This document shows, one piece after another, positions 1 to 7,612 of a DNA stretch of 28,351 nt. The translations under genes were made by a program, and so were the position numbers. Below the pieces are notes generated by a model, which was not told the DNA's origin, did no database searches, and worked only from the letters and a program-made list of their open reading frames with translations. Within the stretch, counting starts at the first letter, position 1. Each line of letters starts with the position of its first letter. The DNA comes from JADCGM01 sp943368345 (GTDB lineage: Bacteria; Pseudomonadota; Alphaproteobacteria; Sphingomonadales; Sphingomonadaceae): NCBI GenBank assembly GCA_943368345.1, contig CALRKY020000036.1:1-28351 (forward strand). Reading direction: 5' to 3'.

Positions 1-79
1 AACTCCGACCACGCTCCGACGGAAGCAAAGGCCCGATCAGTGCCCATTCATCATCGCTGACCCCAATCCGCTCGCCCAA
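1..79 (-). mobile_element. IS5-family transposase, N-terminal fragment (runs off left edge)
   Basis: Read on the minus strand, the first 26 codons contain DDEWALIGPLLPSERGRS, the characteristic start of IS5-family (IS1031/IS427-like) transposases. The start is most likely the TTG at 79-77, because GGAGG lies five bases upstream (complement of 85-89). No in-frame ATG is seen near it. The gene continues beyond position 1, so the catalytic DDE region cannot be assessed. The element's end should lie a few tens of bases upstream, around 107-125 (GAGACTCG on the minus strand next to a possible TGA target), but the other end is not in the window and this boundary is a guess. The transposase identity is a pattern match to the known family. 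Confidence 0.8.
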
Positions 80-273
80 TGCTGCCTCCAAAAGACAGCC
101 TTGAATCAATGATCGAGTCTCAGGTCAAGCTTTGTCCACGTGGCCTAATTGGAATTGTGTCCCATAGTTCAGCGAATCTTATCTGGACAATCTGCTGTAA
201 TAGGGGAGGCTCCGGGTGTATCGAAGGCCGCCGTTTCAGAGCACAAAAGATGTTCCTTGGAAGGAAATCTCTG

Positions 274-462
274 TTGAGTAATATGCAAATTATCTTATTG
301 ATTTGGGTAAGCGCCGTCCTGATAGTCGGACCTGTGTGCTACATTGCATTGGATATCTTGGGTGGATTTGTTCATCATGATGCTCTTGTAAGAGCGATCG
401 TTGTAACTGTTGTTACAGCATTCATTTCAACGTGGCTCAGATTTCCGCCGAAATTTCGGTGA
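274..462 (+). CDS. small putative membrane protein (unrecognised)
   Basis: This is a short ORF of about 62 residues. Two hydrophobic segments fill most of it: one beginning IILLIWVSAVLIVG and a second around ALVRAIVVTVVTAFIS. It ends in a basic tail, RFPPKFR. Three starts are possible: ATG at 250, TTG at 274 and ATG at 283. I chose TTG 274 because AAGGA sits eight bases upstream. The frame stays open upstream to 79, but that part is antisense to the IS5 transposase start and leader and is unlikely to be coding. I do not recognise a family. Base composition is clearly AT-richer than the neighbouring chromosome, which suggests an acquired or decaying segment. It could also be a chance ORF. Confidence 0.35.
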   Translation: MSNMQIILLIWVSAVLIVGPVCYIALDILGGFVHHDALVRAIVVTVVTAFISTWLRFPPKFR

Positions 463-536
463 CGACGAAATATACCTATAGTTAGCTCTGGGATTCCGCT
501 GATAATGAACTCAACTCTTCCGGCCTGATTCACTGG

Positions 537-1787
537 CTATTTTAGATCGTCCGGCAATGTCGGCTCTCCCAGTATCTTCTCCATCCTTGCCCACCTCTCC
601 GTAGGCGCGGCGCGTTCGACATATGTTTGCACGATATCGCGGCCAAGGCCGTAGTTGATGATGTAGCTGCGGTAGGTGTCGATGAATTTCAGCCGTTGTT
701 CGGCGCGTTTGGGGTCGGCCAGTTCATAGCGTTCGACGAGCGTTTTTGCGGCGTCGCGGGTGATCCGGCCGGAGAGATATTGGTCGGCGATGGTGTAGCC
801 GGCACCGGCGAGCGCGCGGGTTGCCTTTGACAGGTCGGCGAGCGCTGGTGCCGAACGCGGGTCGAGACCGGCGAGGGGATAGAGTTTGTCCTGCTCAAAC
901 CGGGTCTGCTCATCACCGGGAAAGGCGAGGTCGATGCCGTAATTGGCCGACCCTTCGGCGATCAGCGATTGCGGGCTGTACAGCGGATATACGCTGAATT
1001 CGACCCAGCCGCGCCCCTTGGTCAGGTTCCGTTCGAGCAGGACGTTGTAGATATGGTGGCCGGGATAGCCTTCGTGGCAGCCGAGATCGACCGCGCGGCT
1101 GATCTGAACTGGTAGGTCGGTGTTGATCTGGATCAGGCTTTTGTAATTGCCTTGATAGTAGTTGTAACCGCTCCAGGGCTTGTTGGTGACGAAGGACAGG
1201 TCAAAGCTTTCAGCTGCCGGTGCGGCGATATTTGCAGCGGTGCGGGCCTTGCATTCCGCAATCCCGGCTTCGATCACCGGGGCGAGCTTGTCCGGTGGAA
1301 TGTCATAGCGTTTGCGGAAGGCAGCGACGCGCGCCGGCAGCGGCTCGCGTCCGGGCACCAGCTTCTCAATGCGGTTGAGAATGGCATCATAGCTGGCCAG
1401 CGGTTTCAACGCCGGACGCACGCCAAACAATGCTTCGGCCTCATCGGCAAAGCCGTAGCGTGCGCCCTGTTTCATCGCCGCCCGCGCCGCCAGGGCACGA
1501 AGCTGCGCGGTCAGGAAACGCTTGCGGGCAGTATCGACACCACGGGTCGGCACGGCCGCTATGCTGCGCAGCAAGGCCGCAGCATCCCGGCTGATCAGGG
1601 GCATTGTTCTCGGGCTGGCCTTGGCAGCGGCGGCCCATTCGGGCGGGCCATAATAGGCATCGACATAGCCAGCCTCGGCCTCACCATATTCCAGCACCAG
1701 CGCCACATAGGCCCGGGCCGCATCGTCGAGTGGTGCCGCGCTGGCAGGTGCCGCAATTGCCAGCGCCGCAAGGACAAGTGTCTTCAT
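537..1787 (-). CDS. DUF885 family exported metallohydrolase-like protein
   Basis: This 416-residue protein has a signal peptide (MKTLVLAALAIAAPASA, cleavage near residue 18) and belongs to the DUF885 family of predicted metal-dependent peptidase-like proteins. The family motif HEGYPGHH is at residues 238-245 and the second conserved motif, IAEGSANYG, at about 276-284; these resemble zinc-ligand sets in metallopeptidases. An in-frame extension reaches 2135, but it runs antiparallel through the 3' end of the S9 gene. The ATG at 1787 sits directly before the signal peptide and eight bases after the S9 stop, so it is the likely start. It is probably translated from the same transcript as the S9 peptidase upstream. 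The substrate is unknown; periplasmic peptide degradation is an inference from family and context. Confidence 0.88.
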   Translation of the reverse strand: MKTLVLAALAIAAPASAAPLDDAARAYVALVLEYGEAEAGYVDAYYGPPEWAAAAKASPRTMPLISRDAAALLRSIAAVPTRGVDTARKRFLTAQLRALAARAAMKQGARYGFADEAEALFGVRPALKPLASYDAILNRIEKLVPGREPLPARVAAFRKRYDIPPDKLAPVIEAGIAECKARTAANIAAPAAESFDLSFVTNKPWSGYNYYQGNYKSLIQINTDLPVQISRAVDLGCHEGYPGHHIYNVLLERNLTKGRGWVEFSVYPLYSPQSLIAEGSANYGIDLAFPGDEQTRFEQDKLYPLAGLDPRSAPALADLSKATRALAGAGYTIADQYLSGRITRDAAKTLVERYELADPKRAEQRLKFIDTYRSYIINYGLGRDIVQTYVERAAPTERWARMEKILGEPTLPDDLK

Positions 1788-1795
1788 AGGATCGC

Positions 1796-3817
1796 CTATT
1801 TGACCAGATAACGGTTGAACCAGTCGATGACCGCCACGTTGGAGGTCAGCCATTGGCTGGGCCGTCCCATGCCGTGGTTGGCCTCCGGCAGGCGCACCAT
1901 CATGGCGGGGACATTCCGCAGCTTCAGCGCCTGATAGTAAGTCTCGGTCTGGGCAATCGGTGTGCGGTAGTCCGCCTCCCCGGTGATGAGCAGCGTTGGG
2001 GTCACCACTTTGCCGACGAGGCTGATCGGGGACTGTTTCCAATAGGTGGCTTGCCCGTCCCACGGGTTTGCGCCGCCAAGCCAATAGCCGACGGTTAGGG
2101 CCTGAATGTCGGAGGACAGCGCCTGCAGCGTCCAATCGGTCACCGGACGCAGGGCAGCGGCGGCGCGGAACTTGGTTGGTTCAAGGCCAATCCCCCACAG
2201 CGTCAGCACGCCGCCACCGGACCCGCCGGTGATGAACAGGTTGCGCCCATCGACATAGGGTCGCTTGGCCAGGGCATCGACCCCGGACATCAGATCATCA
2301 TGATCCTCGCTCGGGTAGGGTTTGCCATAGAAATTGGCGAAGGCCTCGCCGTAGCCGATGCTACCGCGCGGGTTGGTGGACAGCACCAGATAGCCGTTCG
2401 CGGCATAGAGTTGATAGGTCACCGAGAAGAACGGGCCGTAGTCGGTGTTCGGGCCGCCGTGGATGTCGAGAATGACCGGGTATTTCTTCGCCGGATCGAA
2501 ATTTGGTGGATACAGCACCCAGCCTTCAATCTCCCGCCCATCGGCGCGGGATTTCCAGGTCAGCTGTTCCATCTTGCCGAGCGTTTTCCCGGCCCGCCAT
2601 TCGGTGTTGAAATCAACGCTCGCGACCAGTTTGCCGTCGCGCTGCACGGCAAGACCCGCCGGCCGGTCTTCAAAGCGCGAGGTGTAGGCAATTGTCGCAG
2701 CTCCGGCGGAATAGCTGCCGCCCGCCGACGGCAGGTAGAGCCGGGTGCCGCCGACTTCGCGCACCACCACACGCGGCGCGCCACCAGCAGCAGGAACCTC
2801 GATCACCCGGGTGACGCCTGCTTCGTTCATCAATCCCCGCACCCATTTGCCGTCGGTACTCCACTGCGGCGCATGCAGTTCGCGGTCGAGGCTGGCCGTG
2901 AGGTTGCGGAGTGTGCCGCCGCCAATCGGGACCACCCATAGATCGGGACGAACATAAAAGGCTTGTTTGTCGAGCGCCCCGGCATAGGCGACCCATTTGC
3001 CGTCCGGGGAGACCGCAGCCTCGCCTTCATAGCCCTTGGCGCTGGTCAACTGCCGCGCCGGGCTGCCGTCCACCGGCACGACATAAAGGTCCGAATCGCG
3101 TCCCTTTAGGTCGGCATCCGGGCCCATCAGTGCGGTCACCACCAGCGACTTGCCATCGGGCGTCCAGGCGATGGGCGAATCACCCTCCAGCTGGTCGACA
3201 TCACCCTTGGTGATCTGGCGCGGTGCGCCGCCGTCTGTCCCAACCACGAACAGGTGCCGCGTACCCGGCGTCAGATAGCCGCCATCGTTGAGGCGGTAGC
3301 GGAAATCGGTGATGACCCGCGCATCGGATGCCCAGGTTGCGCCCTCCGGCTTGGTGGGCATGCCATTGAACGACACCGGCTTGGTATCGATCTGGGCAGC
3401 AAAGGCGATGGACTTGCCATCGGGGCTCCAAGCAAAGGCGCCGGGCGATGATTTGCCGGAGGTGATCGGCCGGCCAATGCCTTCGGCCACGCGCATCACA
3501 TGCAATTGCGGCTTGCCCGCCACAGGGGCGATATAGGCAATGCTGGTGCCATCCGGCGACCAGCGCACACCTGCGGCACCCGCCTGGCCACCGATCAGCA
3601 GGCGTTTGTCACCACCGATGGTCAGCAGCCACACTTCCCCCATCCGCTTGTCGGTGGTGATATCGGCATAGGTTCGCATGAACAGCACCCGGCTGCCGTC
3701 GGGCGATACCTGCGGCTGTTCGACCTGCGAAATCCGGAACAGGTCACCGGCTTCGTACGGCGTCGCCGCAATTGCAGGTGCGGCAAGCAGCAGTGCTGCC
3801 AAGACGGCCAGTTTCAT
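1796..3817 (-). CDS. S9 family prolyl-oligopeptidase-like exported peptidase
   Basis: This 673-residue serine peptidase is of the S9 (acylaminoacyl peptidase / dipeptidyl peptidase-like) type. A signal peptide (MKLAVLAALLLAAPAIAA) is followed by a beta-propeller with repeated SPDGK/SPDGT blades (about residues 35-340) and a C-terminal alpha/beta hydrolase domain with HGGPNTDYG before the nucleophile. The catalytic triad reads as Ser533 (GGSGGG rather than the usual GGSYGG), Asp616 (GEADYRTP) and His648 (EANHG). The start ATG at 3817 has GGGGGA upstream; a longer in-frame start would place 20 residues before the signal peptide. It is the first gene of a two-gene unit with the DUF885 gene, diverging from the acyl-CoA dehydrogenase across only 58 bp. 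The likely role is peptide hydrolysis in the periplasm. Confidence 0.92.
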   Translation of the reverse strand: MKLAVLAALLLAAPAIAATPYEAGDLFRISQVEQPQVSPDGSRVLFMRTYADITTDKRMGEVWLLTIGGDKRLLIGGQAGAAGVRWSPDGTSIAYIAPVAGKPQLHVMRVAEGIGRPITSGKSSPGAFAWSPDGKSIAFAAQIDTKPVSFNGMPTKPEGATWASDARVITDFRYRLNDGGYLTPGTRHLFVVGTDGGAPRQITKGDVDQLEGDSPIAWTPDGKSLVVTALMGPDADLKGRDSDLYVVPVDGSPARQLTSAKGYEGEAAVSPDGKWVAYAGALDKQAFYVRPDLWVVPIGGGTLRNLTASLDRELHAPQWSTDGKWVRGLMNEAGVTRVIEVPAAGGAPRVVVREVGGTRLYLPSAGGSYSAGAATIAYTSRFEDRPAGLAVQRDGKLVASVDFNTEWRAGKTLGKMEQLTWKSRADGREIEGWVLYPPNFDPAKKYPVILDIHGGPNTDYGPFFSVTYQLYAANGYLVLSTNPRGSIGYGEAFANFYGKPYPSEDHDDLMSGVDALAKRPYVDGRNLFITGGSGGGVLTLWGIGLEPTKFRAAAALRPVTDWTLQALSSDIQALTVGYWLGGANPWDGQATYWKQSPISLVGKVVTPTLLITGEADYRTPIAQTETYYQALKLRNVPAMMVRLPEANHGMGRPSQWLTSNVAVIDWFNRYLVK

Positions 3818-3835
3818 TTTATCCCCCAAACTCCC

Positions 3836-3846
3836 ATGCTGAGCAT
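3836..3846. promoter_or_regulatory. small palindrome in divergent promoter region
   Basis: ATGCT-G-AGCAT is a perfect inverted repeat with five-base arms. It sits in the 58-bp region between the divergent S9 peptidase and acyl-CoA dehydrogenase genes, so it could be a shared operator. Short palindromes occur by chance, so confidence is low. Confidence 0.25.
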
Positions 3847-3875
3847 AACAAAGCACAACCAATGGGGTGAATGCC

Positions 3876-5045
3876 ATGACGATGTTTGACGATTGGCGCG
3901 CCCGCTCGCCATTTTATGACGAGAGCCATGAGGCGGTGGCGCGGTCGGTGCGCACTTTCATCGACCGGGAGGTGATGCCCAACATCGAGGCATGGGAAGA
4001 TGCGCGGGAACTGCCGCGCGCCTTGCATAAAAAGGCCGCCGAGGCCGGGGTTTTGGGCCTCGGTTATCCGGAGGAATATGGCGGGCACAGCGAGGGTTTC
4101 GACATTTTCCACTCGCTGACGCAGACCGATGAAATGGCGCGACCGGGAGCCGGTGGCCTTGGCGCATCACTTATGACCCACGGCATCGGCCTGCCACCGA
4201 TCCTGCGCATGGGCAGCGAGGAGATGAAGCGCCGGATTGCGCCGGAGGTTCTGTCCGGTGACAAATTGATCGCGCTGGCGATTACCGAGCCGTCGGGCGG
4301 CTCCGATGTCGCGCAGTTGAAGACCCGGGCCGAACGCGTCGGCAACAAATATGTCGTCAACGGCTCCAAGATGTTCATCACGACAGGCATGCGCGCCGAC
4401 TATTACACGGTTGCCGTGCGCACCGGTGGGCCGGGGATGGCGGGCGTGTCGCTGATGCTGATCGAAAAGGGCATGGCGGGCTTCACGCAAACCCGGCTGG
4501 AGAAAATGGGCTGGCATTGTTCGGACACCGCCGCCCTCTATTTCGACAATGTCGAGGTGCCGCCGGAAAATCTGATCGGGCCGGAAAATGCCGGGTTCAT
4601 GGGCATCATGCAGAATTTCAACAGCGAACGGCTCGGCATGGCGATGGGCTGCTGCGCGATGGCCCGGGTCTGTCTGGAGGAAGCCGCCGACTGGGCGGTA
4701 ACCCGCGAAACCTTCGGCAAGCGGCTGGCCCAGCATCAATCGATACGGATCAAGCTTGCCGACATGGCCCGGCAGATTGAGGCGACGCAGGCGTGGGTTG
4801 ACCTGTGCGCCTGGCAGCACCGCGAAGGGAAGGGCCGCCCCGCCGACTATGCAATGCTGAAGGTGCAAGCAACGCGGATGCTGGAAACCGTGGCCCGCGA
4901 CGCCGCGCAAGTCCTTGGCGGTGCCAGCTACATGAAGGGCAGCAAGGTCGAACGCATCTACCGCGAGGTCCGCGTCAACGCCATCGGCGGCGGCAGCGAG
5001 GAAATCATGCTCGATCTGGCAGGGCGGCAGTTGGGGTATAAATAG
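3876..5045 (+). CDS. acyl-CoA dehydrogenase (about 390 aa class)
   Basis: This flavoprotein of 389 residues oxidises an acyl-CoA to the 2,3-enoyl-CoA and passes electrons to ETF. The family landmarks are present: N-terminal helical domain, ITEPSGGSDVAQLKTRA with NGSKMFITTG (FAD and substrate-binding middle domain), RETFGKRLAQHQSIRIKLADM, and the C-terminal IGGGSEEIMLDLAGRQLG. The usual YEGT catalytic Glu is replaced by the IGGGSEE region. Glu251 in FNSERLGMA is placed where isovaleryl-CoA and long-chain dehydrogenases carry their base. I chose ATG 3876 because GGGG precedes it by eight bases; GTG 3867 and ATG 3882 are in frame. Its stop lies seven bases from that of the converging S10 gene. 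The substrate cannot be read from sequence; fatty or branched acyl-CoA is likely. Confidence 0.92.
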   Translation: MTMFDDWRARSPFYDESHEAVARSVRTFIDREVMPNIEAWEDARELPRALHKKAAEAGVLGLGYPEEYGGHSEGFDIFHSLTQTDEMARPGAGGLGASLMTHGIGLPPILRMGSEEMKRRIAPEVLSGDKLIALAITEPSGGSDVAQLKTRAERVGNKYVVNGSKMFITTGMRADYYTVAVRTGGPGMAGVSLMLIEKGMAGFTQTRLEKMGWHCSDTAALYFDNVEVPPENLIGPENAGFMGIMQNFNSERLGMAMGCCAMARVCLEEAADWAVTRETFGKRLAQHQSIRIKLADMARQIEATQAWVDLCAWQHREGKGRPADYAMLKVQATRMLETVARDAAQVLGGASYMKGSKVERIYREVRVNAIGGGSEEIMLDLAGRQLGYK

Positions 5046-5064
5046 CGTTTGGCTATTTCACCCC
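5033..5064. terminator. bidirectional terminator-like hairpin between convergent genes
   Basis: AAATAGC (5040-5046) pairs perfectly with GCTATTT (5052-5058) around a five-base loop. An outer GGGGT (5033-5037) pairs with ACCCC (5060-5064) across a small internal loop. The hairpin spans both stop codons of the converging acyl-CoA dehydrogenase and S10 peptidase genes, as expected for a shared terminator. There is no long T tract on either side. Confidence 0.5.
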
Positions 5065-6564
5065 CGACCGGATGAATACTCTGACATCATTTGACAATTT
5101 TGTCAGATCGGCGTCCTTCACATACATCATGTGACCGGCGCCATAATATTGCCATTGCACCCGGTCGCCGCCCGGGATGCCGGTGCGGTTGAGGCTGTAT
5201 TCGGCCCCGAAAAACGGCGTGGCGAAATCATAATAGCCCTGTCCGACGAACACCTTGAGGCCGCTGTTTTCCCGCAGCGATTTGCCGATCCACGGTGCGA
5301 CGTTCAGATAGGCCTCGCCGCCCCGGTTGCCGCCGATGTTCCAGTCCCAGTCGCGCACCCCGCCGATGGTGATATAGTCGCGGTCGATCTTCAGTTTCAG
5401 GTCGCCCCGGACATAGCTGTTCATTGCCGCAGTATAGGCCCCGTCAATGGCGTAGAAGCTCGGGTCATTGTCCGGGCCTTCGCCGGCGCTGTCATAATCC
5501 TTGCCGGTGTAGCGGCTGTCCAGGCGACCAACGACCAGGCCTTTGTCGCGGAGCAGTTCCTTGTAGAAACGGTTTGGCGTCACCCGGATATCGGCGCTTT
5601 CCAGATAGGTTTCGGACAGGCCGGTGTAGCGCGACAGGTCCTTGCGGATGGCGGCCCGTTGGTCGGCGGGCAGGCTGTTGCCTTGAAGCAAAGCGGAGGC
5701 ATAGGGACCAATCGCCCAGGCACGGGCTTCGGCGGCAAATTGTTCGACGCTGGCGGGCTTGTTTGACACTTTGTCGTGGTACCAAGCTGTGACCGCCATC
5801 GAGGGCAGGTTGGTGACATAACCAAGTTCGTTGCCGGGGGAATCGCTGGCGACCGTGAAGTCCAGAATCGCTGAAATCAGGATCAAGCCGTTCATCGACA
5901 CGTCGTTGTAGCTGCCCTCCAATTCCCGACTGACGGCTGCTGTTCTGGTGGTGCCATAGCTTTCACCACCAAGGAATTTTGGGCTGTTCCACCGGCCATT
6001 GGTACTCGTCCAGTCGCGGATGAACTGGGCGATGGACTTTGCGTCCTTGATCACGCCCCAATAATCCTTGGGGTCGGTTTTTCCGAGTGCGCGGGAGAAT
6101 CCGGTGCCGACGGGATCGATGAACACGATGTCGGTGACGTCGAGCAGGCCGCCCGGGTTGTCGATGATGGGGTAGGGCGGTGCACCGTCATCCCGGGCGT
6201 TGGGGAGCACGACCCGTTTCGGGCCAAAGGCGCCCATATGCAGCCAGAGCGAGCCGGATCCAGGGCCACCATTGAACAGGAAGGTGATGGGGCGCTTCGG
6301 ATCGAGCGGCCCGTCTTTGACATAAGCGGTGGAAAAGATTGACGCGAGCGGCTTGCCGTCCTTGTCCTTCAAATAGGTTTCACCCGCCGTCGCGGTATAG
6401 GCCACACTGACGCCACCAAAATTGCCTTTGTGCTTGGTGACTGAGACAATCGGGGCCGGGATCGGGGCGGCTGCCTCCTCCTTGGCATCAGGCTTCTTCG
6501 CGTCCTGTGCATGGGCGGTGGTGGCGAGCAGCAGCGCGGCAGCGGCGGCGTAGACGGACTTCAT
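5053..6564 (-). CDS. S10 family serine carboxypeptidase-like exported peptidase
   Basis: This 503-residue protein starts with a signal peptide (MKSVYAAAAALLLATTAHA, about residues 1-19) and a charged, Pro/Ala-rich linker. It then has an S10 carboxypeptidase fold: NGGPGSG at 98-104 (oxyanion region), FIDPVGTGFS, the nucleophile Ser202 in GGESYGT, Asp446 in GYYDFATP and His478 in GAGHMMY. The triad is complete. Members hydrolyse C-terminal residues from peptides; bacterial versions are exported and their substrates poorly known. ATG 6564 is preceded by GGGGG. It follows the threonylcarbamoyl-AMP synthase gene by 55 bp on the same strand and may be cotranscribed. Together with the S9 and DUF885 genes, it makes a neighbourhood of exported peptidases. 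Confidence 0.92.
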   Translation of the reverse strand: MKSVYAAAAALLLATTAHAQDAKKPDAKEEAAAPIPAPIVSVTKHKGNFGGVSVAYTATAGETYLKDKDGKPLASIFSTAYVKDGPLDPKRPITFLFNGGPGSGSLWLHMGAFGPKRVVLPNARDDGAPPYPIIDNPGGLLDVTDIVFIDPVGTGFSRALGKTDPKDYWGVIKDAKSIAQFIRDWTSTNGRWNSPKFLGGESYGTTRTAAVSRELEGSYNDVSMNGLILISAILDFTVASDSPGNELGYVTNLPSMAVTAWYHDKVSNKPASVEQFAAEARAWAIGPYASALLQGNSLPADQRAAIRKDLSRYTGLSETYLESADIRVTPNRFYKELLRDKGLVVGRLDSRYTGKDYDSAGEGPDNDPSFYAIDGAYTAAMNSYVRGDLKLKIDRDYITIGGVRDWDWNIGGNRGGEAYLNVAPWIGKSLRENSGLKVFVGQGYYDFATPFFGAEYSLNRTGIPGGDRVQWQYYGAGHMMYVKDADLTKLSNDVRVFIRSGVK

Positions 6565-6619
6565 GCGGGACCCCCGGAGTAATTCAATCAGCGGGTTGTG
6601 GCACGGCTGCGGTTGTCAC

Positions 6620-7543
6620 TCAACCACGCGGCGCTGCAGCGCGGGCCAGCCGGTCATTGATGGCGATCCCCAGGTCCGACATTGGGATCGGCGCAACTGC
6701 GATACCCGTCCTGCCGCTGGCTTCGGCGGTGTGGAGTGCTGCAAACAGATTGGCGGCGGCCTCTACAAGGTCGGCGGTTGGGGACAGGTTGAGGTCGCCT
6801 GCAACGGCCCCAAAACCGATGTGGAATTCCTGCGCGTCTGCAGTCATTGCGCTGAGCCGCAGGGGCTGAGTGGGTGCATAGTGGCTGGCAAGCTGACCCG
6901 GTGCGACGATGGCTGGTCCGGCAACTGCCAGAGGGATGCCGAGCGCTTCTGCCGCAACGGCACCTGGGCGGAGCAATGTCGCCCGGTCGCCATCAATGGC
7001 GACAATCGTTGATTCAAGCCCGGCAGACGTCGGCCCATCGTCGAGGATCAGCGGCACCCGGTCACCAAGGCTCGCGCGGACGTGCGCAGCCGTCGTTGAA
7101 CTGATCCGTCCCGACGCATTGGCGCTGGGGGCTGCCAGTGGCCTGCCGAGGCCAGCAATAGCCGCCTGCATCATCGGGTGTGCCGGGCACCGAACCGCCA
7201 GCGTCGGGAGGCCTGCTGTGACCAGAGAGGCAATCGGCGCCCCGTCCTTCAGCGGCAGGACGAGGGTGAGTGCACCCGGCCAGAACCGGGCGATGAGGTC
7301 GCGGGCGAGCGGGGGGACGTCGACCAGAGTTTGCGCCATGGTAACATCGCTGACATGGACGATGAGCGGGTTGAAGCTCGGTCGTCCTTTTGCCGCATAA
7401 ATCCGCGCCACCGCGTCACCGTTGGTCGCATCGGCGGCGAGGCCGTAAACCGTCTCCGTCGGCAATGCGACGATCCCGCCATTCCGCAGAACCGCGATGG
7501 CCTCGGTTATTCCGGGCAAGTCAGTCTGTCGCATCGAAAGCAT
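6620..7543 (-). CDS. tsaC: L-threonylcarbamoyladenylate synthase (Sua5/YwlC type)
   Basis: This 307-residue enzyme makes threonylcarbamoyl-AMP from threonine, bicarbonate and ATP, the first step of the t6A37 modification of ANN-decoding tRNAs. The N-terminal YrdC domain (about 10-205) has PTETVYGLAADA, KGRPSFNPL, FWPGALTLVL and SANASG. The C-terminal part (about 215-307, with GQLASHYAPTQPLRL) is the Sua5 extension, so this is the long form rather than the short TsaC. The start is ATG 7543; a second ATG three codons later is equally possible, and neither has a good Shine-Dalgarno sequence. It diverges from the second acyl-CoA dehydrogenase over 69 bp. This is a core cytoplasmic function with no oddity. 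Confidence 0.95.
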   Translation of the reverse strand: MLSMRQTDLPGITEAIAVLRNGGIVALPTETVYGLAADATNGDAVARIYAAKGRPSFNPLIVHVSDVTMAQTLVDVPPLARDLIARFWPGALTLVLPLKDGAPIASLVTAGLPTLAVRCPAHPMMQAAIAGLGRPLAAPSANASGRISSTTAAHVRASLGDRVPLILDDGPTSAGLESTIVAIDGDRATLLRPGAVAAEALGIPLAVAGPAIVAPGQLASHYAPTQPLRLSAMTADAQEFHIGFGAVAGDLNLSPTADLVEAAANLFAALHTAEASGRTGIAVAPIPMSDLGIAINDRLARAAAPRG

Positions 7544-7556
7544 AGGAGCGGAGTGG

Positions 7557-7584
7557 TTGTCGTGTCATGGCTTCGCGCTATACG
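7557..7584 (+). promoter_or_regulatory. candidate sigma70-like promoter for the second acyl-CoA dehydrogenase
   Basis: TTGTCG at 7557-7562 and TATACG at 7579-7584 are separated by 16 bases. They end 28 bases before the ATG at 7613, in the only intergenic space between two divergent genes. This is a pattern match only. Confidence 0.35.
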
Positions 7585-7612
7585 CTTGGGCAGCAAAGGC
7601 CAAGGGAATCGC

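Noticed and set aside
79..273. Upstream part of the long frame that includes the small membrane ORF
   Set aside because: It is antisense to the IS5 transposase start and leader, and shows no protein-like pattern before position 250.
1788..2135. N-terminal extension of the DUF885 protein
   Set aside because: It lies within the S9 coding region and adds Arg/Pro-rich residues before a clear signal peptide.
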